Assembly: GCF_026340565.1 (NCBI RefSeq)
Contig: NZ_JAPEPB010000001.1
Span: forward strand, 1,426,001-1,490,000
Reading direction: 5' to 3'
Source: Kitasatospora sp. NBC_01287
GTDB lineage: Bacteria > Actinomycetota > Actinomycetes > Streptomycetales > Streptomycetaceae
Length of the DNA: 64,000 nt
Positions 17,869 through 26,388 of the stretch are shown one piece after another. Position numbers and translations under genes: made by a program. Within the stretch, counting starts at the first letter, position 1; every line of letters starts with the position of its first letter. Under the pieces are notes generated by a model. That model ran no database searches, had not been told where the DNA came from, and was given only the letters and a program-made list of their open reading frames with translations.

Positions 17869-18645
17869 TCACGCGTCGTCAAGTGCGGCCCGCTCTCGGC
17901 TGGACCGCTCCAGTACGCGCAGGACCAGCAGGGCCGCCAGCGCGAGCACCGCCGCCTTCAGCAGCTCCCAACCCAGCAGGCCCACGACCCCACCGCTGCC
18001 CGCCAGCGCGTCGCGAGCCGCCTCGATGCCCTGCGACATGGGCATCACCTCACCGATCGCGGCAAGCCAGCCGGGTAGCCGGTCGAGAGGGATGTTCACC
18101 CCGCACAGCAGCAGCATCGAGTACAGCACCACGCTGGCGGCGAAGATCGGCTCGCGGGTGCGCAGCCCGATCGCGCCGACGAGCAGGCCGCAGGCACTGC
18201 ACGACATGGCGGTGACCAGGACGGCGAGAGCGAGTCGGGGCAGCGAGCCGAGCGGGACGTGCAGCCAGCCGAGGGCCGTACCGAGGGCCAGCATGACCGA
18301 GGAGGTCAGGGCTCCCATGAGGACCGCCGGCCCGATCCGGCCGCCGAACATCACGGCCCTGTTGGCCGGGGTGGCGAGCACCGCGCTGAGCGTACCGCTC
18401 ACCCGCTCGCCCTGGACGGACATGGCCGGCGCGAACAGGCCCGCCATGGCACACGCGTTCAGCGCGTTGCCCACGACGTAGTACTGGGTCGGATAGGTAC
18501 CCAGGTAGCGGCCGAGATGGACGAACCAGATCAACTGGACCACCGGAACGCCCAGTACCGTGGGAATGAACGCGGAGGGCCGCAACCAGCGGAACAGCGC
18601 GAGGTGGGAACGCCACCCGGCGACGAAGAACAGTCGCAGCGTCAC
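17869..18645 (-). CDS. ABC-2 type transporter permease (second subunit)
   Basis: This 258-residue membrane protein has six predicted helices, among them VVLYSMLLLCGVNIPLDRL near the C-terminal third, typical of ABC-2 permeases that export drugs, lipids or polysaccharides. The GTG start overlaps the stop of the preceding permease gene (GTGA). An ATG 12 codons upstream would overlap that gene further. It is the last gene of the leftward operon and works with the next permease and the ATPase at 19469. Probable role: export of, or self-resistance to, the cluster product. Confidence 0.83.
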   Translation of the reverse strand: MTLRLFFVAGWRSHLALFRWLRPSAFIPTVLGVPVVQLIWFVHLGRYLGTYPTQYYVVGNALNACAMAGLFAPAMSVQGERVSGTLSAVLATPANRAVMFGGRIGPAVLMGALTSSVMLALGTALGWLHVPLGSLPRLALAVLVTAMSCSACGLLVGAIGLRTREPIFAASVVLYSMLLLCGVNIPLDRLPGWLAAIGEVMPMSQGIEAARDALAGSGGVVGLLGWELLKAAVLALAALLVLRVLERSSRERAALDDA

Positions 18646-19472
18646 TGCAACGCCAGCGTGCCGCTGGAGCGAGCCAGCCATTCGAACCTCTTCTGTAGTA
18701 GCAGCGTCACCGCGATGTAGACCGCCGAGAGCAGGGCGCACATGCCCACGGCCGAGCCGGCCCCCGAGGTCCCGGCCGCCGCCCCCTCCAGAGCTTTGAC
18801 ACCCCAGGTGGGCGCGAGGAGATAGGAGATGGACCGGACCGACGCGGGGAGGGTGGAGATGGGCACCAGCATTCCGCTGAGCATCCAGACCGGATACTCG
18901 AAGAAGTTGGCCAGCGACTGCGCGGTCGGGTACAGGATGAACGCGGACGCCATCAGCAGCCCGAGCATCCCCAAGGCCACCACGGTGACCCCCACGGCCC
19001 CGACGAACAGCAGTGGATCCGCGATGTGCAGCGGCATGTCGAACAGCAGCGCGCTCCACAGCAGGGTTGCCACCAGCCCGTAGACCCCCAGGGACGCGGT
19101 CGCGAGGGCGAACGGCAGCGTGATGAGGAAGGTCGATCGGGGGCTGGCGACAAGGGGCTCGAGGATCTGCGACCAGCGCAGCCGATTGATCGCGTTGCCG
19201 GAGCCGAGCAGGGTCGAGGACCACATGCCCATCAGGGCCGCGCTCAGCGCCACGTCGATGGGCGCGACGTGCCGGGTCGAGCTGCGGAACATGTAGAAGG
19301 CCAGCGACGCGAAGATCAGGGGCAGCAGCACGCACTGGAAGAGGTACAGCCGGCTGCGCATCAGCTGCCACAGCTCCAACCGCCAGGAGCGCAGGACGAA
19401 TCCGGTACCCGCCCGCAGCCGACCCGTCGCGGTCGACGCGGTCCACGCGGTCCACGAGGTCGACGCGGTCAC
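18642..19472 (-). CDS. ABC-2 type transporter permease (first subunit)
   Basis: This 276-residue membrane protein has helices at YLFQCVLLPLIFASLAFYMF, LGVYGLVATLLWSALLF, LLFVGAVGVTVVALGMLGLL and near the C-terminus, in the ABC-2 pattern. The first 25 residues are variable. It overlaps the ATPase gene upstream (ATGA) and the second permease gene downstream (GTGA). Two unequal permeases plus one ATPase probably form a heterodimeric exporter. Confidence 0.82.
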   Translation of the reverse strand: MTASTSWTAWTASTATGRLRAGTGFVLRSWRLELWQLMRSRLYLFQCVLLPLIFASLAFYMFRSSTRHVAPIDVALSAALMGMWSSTLLGSGNAINRLRWSQILEPLVASPRSTFLITLPFALATASLGVYGLVATLLWSALLFDMPLHIADPLLFVGAVGVTVVALGMLGLLMASAFILYPTAQSLANFFEYPVWMLSGMLVPISTLPASVRSISYLLAPTWGVKALEGAAAGTSGAGSAVGMCALLSAVYIAVTLLLQKRFEWLARSSGTLALQ

Positions 19473-20446
19473 CGCCCGCCTCCGGAGATCAACGCGACGT
19501 ACGCGTCCTCCAGAGTCGGCTCGCGCTTGAACACCTCGCGTATGGCCACCTCTCGCAACTCGGCCAGGACGGCCGCGGTCACGTCTGTCTCCAGTCCGCT
19601 GTGGATGTCGAGGGACTGGCCGGAGTCCAGCTCGGTCAGGCTCACCGAGCGGATGCCGGGCAGCGCCCGCAGCCGGTTCACGTGCCCGTCGTCGGCGCCG
19701 GTGACGTTCACGGTCAGCACGACCTGGCCGGCGGTCTGCTTCTTGAGGGCCTCCGGGGTGCCCTCGGCGATCTTCTTGCCGTTACGCATCACCGCGACCC
19801 GGTCGCAGAGTTCGTCGGCCTCGAACATGTAGTGCGTGGTGAGCAGCACGGTGCGGCCCTGCTGGTGCACCAGGTCGCGGACCAGGGCCCGCAGTTCCCG
19901 GGCGCCGACCGGGTCGATGCCGTTGCTCGGCTCGTCGAGGATCACCACCTTGGGGTCGTGCAGCAGGCCGCGGGCGATGTGCAGCCGCTGCTTCATGCCG
20001 CGCGAATAGGTCTCCACACGCTTCCGCTCGTTCCCCAGCAGGCCGACCATGTCGAGCAGTTCGGGCACGCGGCGCTTCTGCTCCCGGTACGGGATGCCAT
20101 ACAGGTCCGCGAAGAGCAGAAGGTTGTCCCGGGCCGACAGCCGCGCGTACAGTCCCGCGTCACCGCCGAGGATGACCCCGATCAGCCGGCGCACGGTCTG
20201 CGCTTCGCGCACGACATCGTGACCCAGGACGCTCACTTGGCCGGAGGTCGGCAGCAGCACTGTCATGAGGATCTTCGCGGTGCTGGTCTTGCCGGCCCCG
20301 TTGGGCCCGAGCAGACCCACCATCTCGCCCTGCTCGACGCGCAGCGAGAGTCCGTCCACCGCGCGCTTCACCCGCCCCTGCGGCTCCTGGAAGGTGCGTA
20401 CCAGTGCTTGGATCTCGATGGCGGATCTGGCGGTCAGGTCCTGCAT
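19469..20446 (-). CDS. ABC transporter ATPase (drug-export type)
   Basis: This 325-residue ATPase has Walker A GPNGAGKTS, signature YSRGMKQRLHIA, Walker B VVILDEPSNGID and switch H in LTTHYMFEADELC. A C-terminal ~100-residue extension ends EVFKREPTLEDAYVALISGG, which is typical of DrrA/CcmA-like exporters. The ATG at 20446 has AGAGG upstream. A longer reading from 20536 has no domain content. It lies 58 bases downstream of the condensation-domain gene, so it appears part of the biosynthetic operon. Confidence 0.9.
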   Translation of the reverse strand: MQDLTARSAIEIQALVRTFQEPQGRVKRAVDGLSLRVEQGEMVGLLGPNGAGKTSTAKILMTVLLPTSGQVSVLGHDVVREAQTVRRLIGVILGGDAGLYARLSARDNLLLFADLYGIPYREQKRRVPELLDMVGLLGNERKRVETYSRGMKQRLHIARGLLHDPKVVILDEPSNGIDPVGARELRALVRDLVHQQGRTVLLTTHYMFEADELCDRVAVMRNGKKIAEGTPEALKKQTAGQVVLTVNVTGADDGHVNRLRALPGIRSVSLTELDSGQSLDIHSGLETDVTAAVLAELREVAIREVFKREPTLEDAYVALISGGGR

Positions 20447-20504
20447 CCGAATACCTCTTACTGAAGACCGATGGTGGGGTGCTCTGTTGGCGTACCGCGA
20501 TGGC

Positions 20505-21860
20505 CTAGGAGGCCGTGCGCGCGACCGCACTCTCACATGTCGCGTACAGCGCCTGCGTGCTGACCTCTGCGTCGACGGCGAGCCGCCGCAACTCCTGGTC
20601 GTACCAGGACAGCAGTGAATGGAGCCGGTCCTCCGGCAGCACTCGCGGATCGGTCCGGATGACGACCGGCATCTCGCGGCCGCCGCGGACCCTCATGTCG
20701 AAGCGCGGGCCGACCTGACGGTTGGGGAGGGTGGCCTCGACCCTGGCGGAGGCGTGACCGGAAGCCGCGGGATACGGCGGCGCCGCCATGATGTCCTGCG
20801 CCATGAAGTTGTAGAAGTTGTCGAAGCCGAGCTCGATGCCACGCTCCGCGCGCACCAGAGCGGTGACTTCGTCGATGTCGTAGGCGCCGAAGCGGTAGGA
20901 CCGGAGCGCGGCGGCCTGGACGGACGCGGCGTACCGGCCGAAACCGTCAGGCGCCGCGCCGATGTCCAGCGGCAGCGGGGCGTACTGGTTCATCGAGCTG
21001 ACCAGATCCTGCCAGGGCAGCCGAAAGCGGTTGCTCGACTGCAGGGTGAGCACCACCCGCGCCGTCCCGCTGACCACGGCCAGAGCCACCGAGCTGAGTG
21101 CCAGCAGCACCCCGTGGGCCGGCACCCCCAACCGTTCGGCCGCGGTGGCCAGCGCCGAGCGGGCCCCCGGTGACCGCAGGACCGCCTCGATCCGTCCCGG
21201 ATCCTGATCGCCGTGATCCGGCACCGGGAACACGCCCGGATCGAGCGTGTCCAGCAGCCGCGTCCAGTGCGCGAGGGCAGCCGTGCGGCTCGACCGGTTG
21301 GCATCCGATCGCTGGAAGAGGGCCAGCTCGCGCGGCTGCACGGGGGTCTCCGTCAGCCAGCGCCGCCCTTCCGGATCGTCACCACCCATGAGTACGGTCA
21401 GTTCGCCGCTCAGACGGCGCAGCGAGAACCCGTCGGCGGCGATGTGGTCGCAGACGAGGACGACGAAACGGGGACGGCCGCCGTCGGTGACCACGGTGAA
21501 GCGGCGGCCGAAGTCCCTCTCCCGGTCGATCAGCTCGGCCGCCTGCCCGCGCCCGATGGCCATGGCAGCGGACTCATCGGCGCCGGGATCCTCGATGGTG
21601 GCGATCCGCACCCGGTCCTCCACCGGCCGCACGAACTGGATCGGGCCCCGCGGTGTCTCCGCGAAGTGGGTGCGCAGGGACTCATGCCGCTCGCACAGCG
21701 AGCGCAGCCCCGCGTACACCCGATCCAGCGGACACTCGGCCGGTACCGGGACGACGACACTCAGGTACGTCTCCGGCCAGCGATCGGTCGGCCAGCGGGC
21801 GGTGATCCGCAAGACGGACAGCTGGCCGAAGGTCAGCGGTGTACGGTCAGCCTCGGACAC
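20505..21860 (-). CDS. Stand-alone NRPS condensation-domain protein
   Basis: This 451-residue protein is a free condensation domain, which normally joins two carrier-protein-bound acyl groups by an amide or ester bond. It opens with PLTFGQLSVLRI (C1-like), has RHESLRTHF (C2 region) and VLVCDHIAADGFSLRRL at the catalytic site. The usual HHxxxDG reads DHIAADG, so the second (catalytic) His139 and Asp143-Gly144 are kept but the first His is Asp. The GTG at 21860 has GGAAGGA upstream. The frame stays open to 22097 without domain content. No carrier or adenylation domain is fused, so it must work with the free carrier proteins and the adenylation-PCP protein of the cluster. Confidence 0.85.
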   Translation of the reverse strand: MSEADRTPLTFGQLSVLRITARWPTDRWPETYLSVVVPVPAECPLDRVYAGLRSLCERHESLRTHFAETPRGPIQFVRPVEDRVRIATIEDPGADESAAMAIGRGQAAELIDRERDFGRRFTVVTDGGRPRFVVLVCDHIAADGFSLRRLSGELTVLMGGDDPEGRRWLTETPVQPRELALFQRSDANRSSRTAALAHWTRLLDTLDPGVFPVPDHGDQDPGRIEAVLRSPGARSALATAAERLGVPAHGVLLALSSVALAVVSGTARVVLTLQSSNRFRLPWQDLVSSMNQYAPLPLDIGAAPDGFGRYAASVQAAALRSYRFGAYDIDEVTALVRAERGIELGFDNFYNFMAQDIMAAPPYPAASGHASARVEATLPNRQVGPRFDMRVRGGREMPVVIRTDPRVLPEDRLHSLLSWYDQELRRLAVDAEVSTQALYATCESAVARTAS

Positions 21861-21996
21861 GGGCTCCGTCCTTCCTCTATGCCTGTTCAGGTGCCGCTCG
21901 CACGTGTCGATCGAGACGGCGGGCCCAGGATCTGAGCCGGACATCGAAATCCTGCGGTCGATTCGCCGCACCGGGTGGCTGCCGACCGGTGGCCGG

Positions 21997-22806
21997 TCAG
22001 AGTCCCAGCGCCTCCCGGACCGAGGCCGGCCAGTCACCGGCCGACCGGCCGTGGCGGTGCTGGAGCGCGAGCACCAACCGGTCCAGGCCGAAAGCAAGAC
22101 AGGCGCTGTGCGCCACCGAGCCGTCCGTCAGCGTGAGTCCGAACGCCGCGCCGAAGTGGTCCTTGTGGCCGTTGGCCGAGGCCACCGACTGCGTCTGCCC
22201 GTGGCCGAGCCGAGTCACGATCTCCCACTTGAGTTCCCCGGTGCGCTGGACCGCCGCCATCAACCGCCCGGGCCGGCCGAAGAACGGGTCGTTCGCGGCG
22301 ACCACCTCGACTGCCAGGCCGAGTCCGCCGAGCCAGGTGACAGCCGATTCCAGCACCCGGTCGCGCCAGTCCATCACCGCTTCCGGGGCGCCGAACCGGA
22401 CGACCTCGTACATCCGGAAGGCGCGCAGCCGCCCGGTCTCCGCAGTCGCCTCGCCGCGATAGCAGACGGCTTCCACGCTCAGTTGCCGTTCGGTGCCGAG
22501 CACGCTGCCCGCGAGCAGGGGATACACGTGGTGGCAGGCCGCCGGGGACAGCACCAGGTCGGTCGGGCCGGCCGCACCGCCCTCGGGGGCGCCGTACACG
22601 GTTCCCAGCAACTGCGGGAACGAGGTCGGATAGTCCGCCCGTTCGGCGACCGTCCGGGCGATCACCGGGGGGGCCAGATAGTGCTCTTCACTCCCGTAGA
22701 AGGCCGCGGCGAGGCCGATCCGCAGGCCGTCCAGGATCCGCGCTTCGGCAGCCGGGGTGAGTACCACCCCGGGTGCCCGGAGAGTCGGGTCCGGTGGCAT
22801 CGTCAT
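21997..22806 (-). CDS. Amino acid:[carrier protein] ligase (SerRS-like, class II aaRS homolog)
   Basis: This 269-residue class II aminoacyl-tRNA-synthetase catalytic core lacks a tRNA-binding domain. Proteins of this family, related to archaeal-type seryl-tRNA synthetase, activate small amino acids and load them on the phosphopantetheine of a carrier protein instead of tRNA. Readable features are motif 2 (CYRGEATAETGRLRAFRMYEVVRFG, with Arg/Glu and the second Arg) and motif 3 (FGLDRLVLAL). The likely zinc ligands are Cys91, Glu134 and Cys236, a Cys-Glu-Cys pattern with family-like spacing. It overlaps the acyl-CoA-dehydrogenase-like gene by four bases, and two free carrier proteins lie just upstream, the expected acceptors. 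Substrate choices from the family are glycine, alanine or serine. This sequence does not settle which. Confidence 0.85.
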   Translation of the reverse strand: MTMPPDPTLRAPGVVLTPAAEARILDGLRIGLAAAFYGSEEHYLAPPVIARTVAERADYPTSFPQLLGTVYGAPEGGAAGPTDLVLSPAACHHVYPLLAGSVLGTERQLSVEAVCYRGEATAETGRLRAFRMYEVVRFGAPEAVMDWRDRVLESAVTWLGGLGLAVEVVAANDPFFGRPGRLMAAVQRTGELKWEIVTRLGHGQTQSVASANGHKDHFGAAFGLTLTDGSVAHSACLAFGLDRLVLALQHRHGRSAGDWPASVREALGL

Positions 22807-23954
22807 CGTTCTCCTCGGGAGAGCAGTACCGTCCGGGCGTTGGCGGCGAGCAGCCGGCCATTGCCGATCATCAGCGGGGCGGAGTAGGCATCACGCAGGA
22901 TCCGCGCCACCGAGTACGGACCGCGTTCGGCGAAGCCGGCCATGCCGCACACCTGCAATGCCAGGTGGGCCGTCTCCACGGCCCCTTCGGACACCGAGAT
23001 CTTGAGGGCGTTCAGCTGCGCGCCGAGCCCCAGCGTGGGTTCCCGCCCGGCGTCGAAGACCGGCTCCACGGCGCGCACGGCCGCGTCGAGTTGTGCGCGC
23101 ATCGCGGTCAACCTCAGATGTGCCCGGGCGAGTTCGGGTACCGCGGCGGTGGGATCGGCCGGAGCCCGCCCGCGGACGGAGCGCACCGCCCGGTGCACCG
23201 ACTCGGCGGCCAGTCCGCTCCACACGCCGGCCCAGAGCAGGTGGGAGACCGGCACCATGGTCTCGGCGGCGACGGTCCGGAACGGTACCGGCAGGATCTG
23301 GTCCCGCTGGAAGGCGGCCCGGATCCGGAACGCCGGACTGCAGGTACCCCGCATGCCGAGGACGTCCCACTCCCCCTGCTGCTCCAGTTCGACCTGGTCG
23401 CGGGTCACCAGGACGGCGACCTGGTTACCGGTGTCCGCGTCGGCCGTGCGACGGGCGGTGACCAGATAGGCGTCGGCCCCGGCCCCGTAGGAGACGGTCG
23501 TGCCGTCCTTCTCCAGGGTCTGCCGTCCGTCCGGTCCGTCCGCCAGGCTGCTGAGGCTGCTGCGCAGGTCGCCACCGACACCGCGCTCGCTGGTGACCGA
23601 GGCGATCAGCCATCGCTCGGCCACCGCCTTCCGCAGCAGCGGCGATTCTCGGTGGTGCCTTACCAGGCAGGCCAGTTGAGCCTGGTGCATGGCCCAGATC
23701 ATCGCCGAGGAGCCGCAGCTACGGGCGAGGCGCTCGGCGATCCGCACCAGCGCGGGGAGACCGAGCCCCAGTCCGCCGAACTCCCGGGGCGCGATCGCCG
23801 CCATCAGGTTGGTGTCGCGGAGCACTTGGAGTGCCTCGGTGGGTAGCCGCGCGCCGCGGTCGACATCGGCCGCGCTGGCAGCCGCCTGCTCGGCTGCCGC
23901 GGTCAGCGCGAGCTCCAGTTCCGGGGTGAACCCCCGCGGGTCGGTCTCAGTCAC
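22803..23954 (-). CDS. Acyl-CoA dehydrogenase-like flavoprotein
   Basis: This 383-residue protein has the acyl-CoA dehydrogenase fold: a helical N-domain (LRDTNLMAAIAPREFGGLGLGL), a middle beta domain (WLIASVTSERGVGGDLRSS, GEWDVLGMRGTCSPAF) and a C-terminal helical domain (LQVCGMAGFAERGPYSVARILRDA). At the place where fatty-acyl enzymes have the catalytic base in YEGT, this protein reads LMIGNGRLL, so the glutamate is missing there. Position between a carrier protein and the aaRS-like ligase suggests it oxidises an aminoacyl or hydroxyacyl group on that carrier. The GTG start overlaps the carrier-protein gene by eight bases. Confidence 0.83.
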   Translation of the reverse strand: MTETDPRGFTPELELALTAAAEQAAASAADVDRGARLPTEALQVLRDTNLMAAIAPREFGGLGLGLPALVRIAERLARSCGSSAMIWAMHQAQLACLVRHHRESPLLRKAVAERWLIASVTSERGVGGDLRSSLSSLADGPDGRQTLEKDGTTVSYGAGADAYLVTARRTADADTGNQVAVLVTRDQVELEQQGEWDVLGMRGTCSPAFRIRAAFQRDQILPVPFRTVAAETMVPVSHLLWAGVWSGLAAESVHRAVRSVRGRAPADPTAAVPELARAHLRLTAMRAQLDAAVRAVEPVFDAGREPTLGLGAQLNALKISVSEGAVETAHLALQVCGMAGFAERGPYSVARILRDAYSAPLMIGNGRLLAANARTVLLSRGER

Positions 23955-24207
23955 TGGAAACGGCCTTCTTCTCATTCAGCAGTTCGACCAGCACCGCCTC
24001 AAGACTGCGGATACTGGCAAAGGTCTCCCGGGTCAGCGCGCGCTCCGGAAGCTCCACGCCGAAGTGGTCCTCCAGCAGCATCATCATCTGCACACTCGTC
24101 ATGGAGTCCATGCCGGCGTCCCACAGGTCGGTGTCAGCCGCCACTCCTGGAACGATGTCCTGGAGTTTGGGGATGACGGTAATGACCTTCCTGATCTCCT
24201 CAGTCAT
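23947..24207 (-). CDS. Acyl/aminoacyl carrier protein (first)
   Basis: This 86-residue free carrier protein carries phosphopantetheine on Ser35 in WDAGMDSMTSVQMMMLL. It starts at an ATG with GGAGG eight bases upstream. The ~60-residue acidic four-helix core is intact. It directly precedes, and slightly overlaps, the acyl-CoA-dehydrogenase-like gene and lies close to the aaRS-like ligase, making it a candidate substrate of both. Confidence 0.9.
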   Translation of the reverse strand: MTEEIRKVITVIPKLQDIVPGVAADTDLWDAGMDSMTSVQMMMLLEDHFGVELPERALTRETFASIRSLEAVLVELLNEKKAVSSD

Positions 24208-24284
24208 CACAGCTGCCTCCCGGCCTTTCGACATCAGCTCGTCATTGGGATCAAACAGGCGCACCCGGACGAAGTCCGGTTCGA

Positions 24285-25136
24285 TCACCAGCCGTTGAGA
24301 TGCGAGACCGAGCCGAAGTCGACCTCGGGGCCGTAGGCCGCCAGCGCTTCGCCCATCCGGTCGCCGGCCGCGCGTCCCACCGGGGACGGGACGGCGAGCC
24401 GGTCGGCCAGGTCGAACGCGTGGCCGAGGTCCTTCACCATGTAGCCGAGCTTGAAGCCGGCCTCGAAGTCGCCGACCAGGACCCGGTTCGGGTAGAGGCC
24501 GGCGAGCTGCGCGTTGGCGCCGCCCCCGCCACTGGTGATGGCCTCGATCGCCAGGCGCGGGTCCACCCCGGCCTCGCGGGCCATGGCGAGCACCTCGCCG
24601 GAGGCGACCGCGGTGACGGCGACCAGGTAGTTGTTGAGCAACTTGACGGTCAGGCCCGCGCCCACCGGCCCGCAGTGCCGCAGCTTCTCCGGATCGCCGA
24701 TGGCGGTCAGTACGGGCCGGGCACGCTCCACCGCCGCCTCGGAGCCGCCGACCCAGAAGGCCAGCGCTCCGGCGCGGACCGCCGCGATGCCGCCGCCGGC
24801 CGGGGAGTCCAGGTAGGCCACACCGTGCCGCCGCGCCTCGGCGGCCAGCTCCCGGGCGACCTGCGGGGAGTGCGTCGTCATCTCCAGCAGGACGGACCCT
24901 GGTTGAGCCGTCGTCAGCAGGGACCTCACCACCGAGCGGACCTCGGCGGCATCGGGCAGGATGGTGCAGATCACCTCGGCCTGCTCGGCGGCGGCCTCGG
25001 GAGTGTCGACCACCGACCAGCCGCTCGGCAGTCGCCCGGGGGAGCGCGAGGAGACGACCACCTCGTGCCCTGCCGCCAACAGGCGTTCCACCATGGGAGC
25101 GCCCATCAGGCCGGCGCCGACGAATCCGACCCGCAT
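24285..25136 (-). CDS. NAD(P)-dependent beta-hydroxyacid dehydrogenase (3-hydroxyisobutyrate DH family)
   Basis: This 283-residue dehydrogenase has a Rossmann start (MRVGFVGAGLMGAPMVERLL), the substrate-binding segment YLDSPAGGGIAAVRAG (usually DAPVSGG) and the catalytic lysine Lys165 in GAGLTVKLLNNYL. Family members oxidise the beta-hydroxyl of small acids, and some act on free L-serine. The ATG at 25136 overlaps the stop of the second carrier-protein gene (TGATG). A GTG one codon earlier is possible. Next to carrier proteins and an aminoacyl-loading enzyme it could oxidise a carrier-bound seryl group to the aldehyde. That is inference. Confidence 0.87.
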   Translation of the reverse strand: MRVGFVGAGLMGAPMVERLLAAGHEVVVSSRSPGRLPSGWSVVDTPEAAAEQAEVICTILPDAAEVRSVVRSLLTTAQPGSVLLEMTTHSPQVARELAAEARRHGVAYLDSPAGGGIAAVRAGALAFWVGGSEAAVERARPVLTAIGDPEKLRHCGPVGAGLTVKLLNNYLVAVTAVASGEVLAMAREAGVDPRLAIEAITSGGGGANAQLAGLYPNRVLVGDFEAGFKLGYMVKDLGHAFDLADRLAVPSPVGRAAGDRMGEALAAYGPEVDFGSVSHLNGW

Positions 25137-25396
25137 CACCCACGCTCCGCGGTGATGAAGGCGTAGGCGCTTCGCAGCGACGAGATCATACTGATGTTGA
25201 GCGTGTCGATGTCGATCTCGGCACCACGTTGCTGCTCCAGGAAGTCGAGGAAGGCCAACGAGCCGAGCGAGTCCAGGACTCCGCTCTCGAACAGGTCGGT
25301 CTCGGGCTCCAGTCCGGAGCTGTCCGCGCCGATCTCCGCGAGGAACTGGACGGCGTTCCGCACGAACTCGTCCTCCGAAGGCATGATGGTCGGCAT
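25136..25396 (-). CDS. Acyl/aminoacyl carrier protein (second)
   Basis: This 86-residue carrier protein has its phosphopantetheine site Ser43 in LFESGVLDSLGSLAFLDFL. The SG(V/L)LDSLG form is common in carrier proteins that pair with amino acid:carrier-protein ligases. It differs clearly from the first carrier protein (DAGMDSMTS). It is tightly coupled to the hydrolase gene upstream (TAATG) and the dehydrogenase gene downstream (TGATG). Confidence 0.9.
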   Translation of the reverse strand: MPTIMPSEDEFVRNAVQFLAEIGADSSGLEPETDLFESGVLDSLGSLAFLDFLEQQRGAEIDIDTLNISMISSLRSAYAFITAERG

Positions 25397-26388
25397 TACT
25401 TCTCCCCTGTCGTTGCGTTCATCCGGTCGCGCAGCACCTCGTAGTGCTCACGACAGGCCCTGCGCGAGACCGGCGCCGACGCGAGCGTGTCGAACGCGTG
25501 GAAGGTCCCGGCGAAGCGGTGCAGTTCGGTCGGGACGCCGGCCTCGGCCAGGCGTCGGGCGTACTCGTCCCCTTCGTCCCGCAGCGGGTCGTACTCCGCG
25601 GTCATCACATAGGCCGGCGGAAGCCCGCGCAGGTCGGTGGCCCGGGCGGGCGCCGCGTACGGCGAGACCGGACCCCGGCGCTCCGCGGGGCCGAGGTAGT
25701 GGTCCCACATGTGGACGCAGTTGCGGGAGTCCCAGGCCGGCGTGTCGGCGAACTCCCGGACCGACCTGGTCCGGAGCCGGTCGTCCGTCACGGGGTAGAG
25801 CAGCAGTTGGAGCCCGGGCGGTTCGAGCCCGGTGTCGCGGGCCCGGAGGCAGAGGGCGGCGGTCAACGCTCCGCCCGCGCTGGAGCCCGCCACCGCGATC
25901 CGTCCGGCGTCGACGCCGATCGACGAACCCTCGGCACGGAGCCATCGGTACGCCGTGAGGCAGTCGTCCAGCCCCGCCGGGAACGGGTGCTCCGGTGCCA
26001 GCCGGTAGTCGACCGCGACCACGGTGAAACCGGTCTCGCGGCACATCTCCAGGCACCGGGGGTGCTCGAAGTCGAGATCACCGGAGATGAACGCCCCGCC
26101 GTGCAGGTACAGCACGGCCGGACCCGGCTCCGATTCCCCGACCGGTCGGTAGACACGGACCGGCACCTCGATCCCGTCATCGGAGGGCAGCAGCCGGTCC
26201 CGTACCTCGACGCCGGGATCGCTGCCGAACCAGAGCCCCGTCATCCGGGCGATGGTGATCCGGCGGGCCGCCTCCCGCCGGACCGCGAGCGGGTCGGCGT
26301 GGTCGACGCGGCGGTACAGCGCGGCCGTCCGGACCAGGTGGGGATCGATCCGCAGCGGGGCCGGCACGGGTCGCGGTTCGGTGCTCAT
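25396..26388 (-). CDS. Alpha/beta hydrolase (HSL/acetyl esterase type)
   Basis: This 330-residue hormone-sensitive-lipase-type hydrolase has the oxyanion motif YLHGGAF, nucleophile Ser170 in VAGSSAGG, the acid Asp267 in TAEYDPLRDEG and His297 in GTFHAFD. The triad is complete. The family hydrolyses short esters or amides. Here it could release a thioester or trim an ester intermediate. It is translationally coupled on both sides. Confidence 0.88.
   Translation of the reverse strand: MSTEPRPVPAPLRIDPHLVRTAALYRRVDHADPLAVRREAARRITIARMTGLWFGSDPGVEVRDRLLPSDDGIEVPVRVYRPVGESEPGPAVLYLHGGAFISGDLDFEHPRCLEMCRETGFTVVAVDYRLAPEHPFPAGLDDCLTAYRWLRAEGSSIGVDAGRIAVAGSSAGGALTAALCLRARDTGLEPPGLQLLLYPVTDDRLRTRSVREFADTPAWDSRNCVHMWDHYLGPAERRGPVSPYAAPARATDLRGLPPAYVMTAEYDPLRDEGDEYARRLAEAGVPTELHRFAGTFHAFDTLASAPVSRRACREHYEVLRDRMNATTGEK

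Noticed and set aside
22803-25396. Classic methoxymalonyl-ACP gene set
   Set aside because: An ACP, an ACAD and a dehydrogenase are present, but there is no FkbH-like glyceryl loading protein or O-methyltransferase, and loading here is by an aminoacyl ligase.
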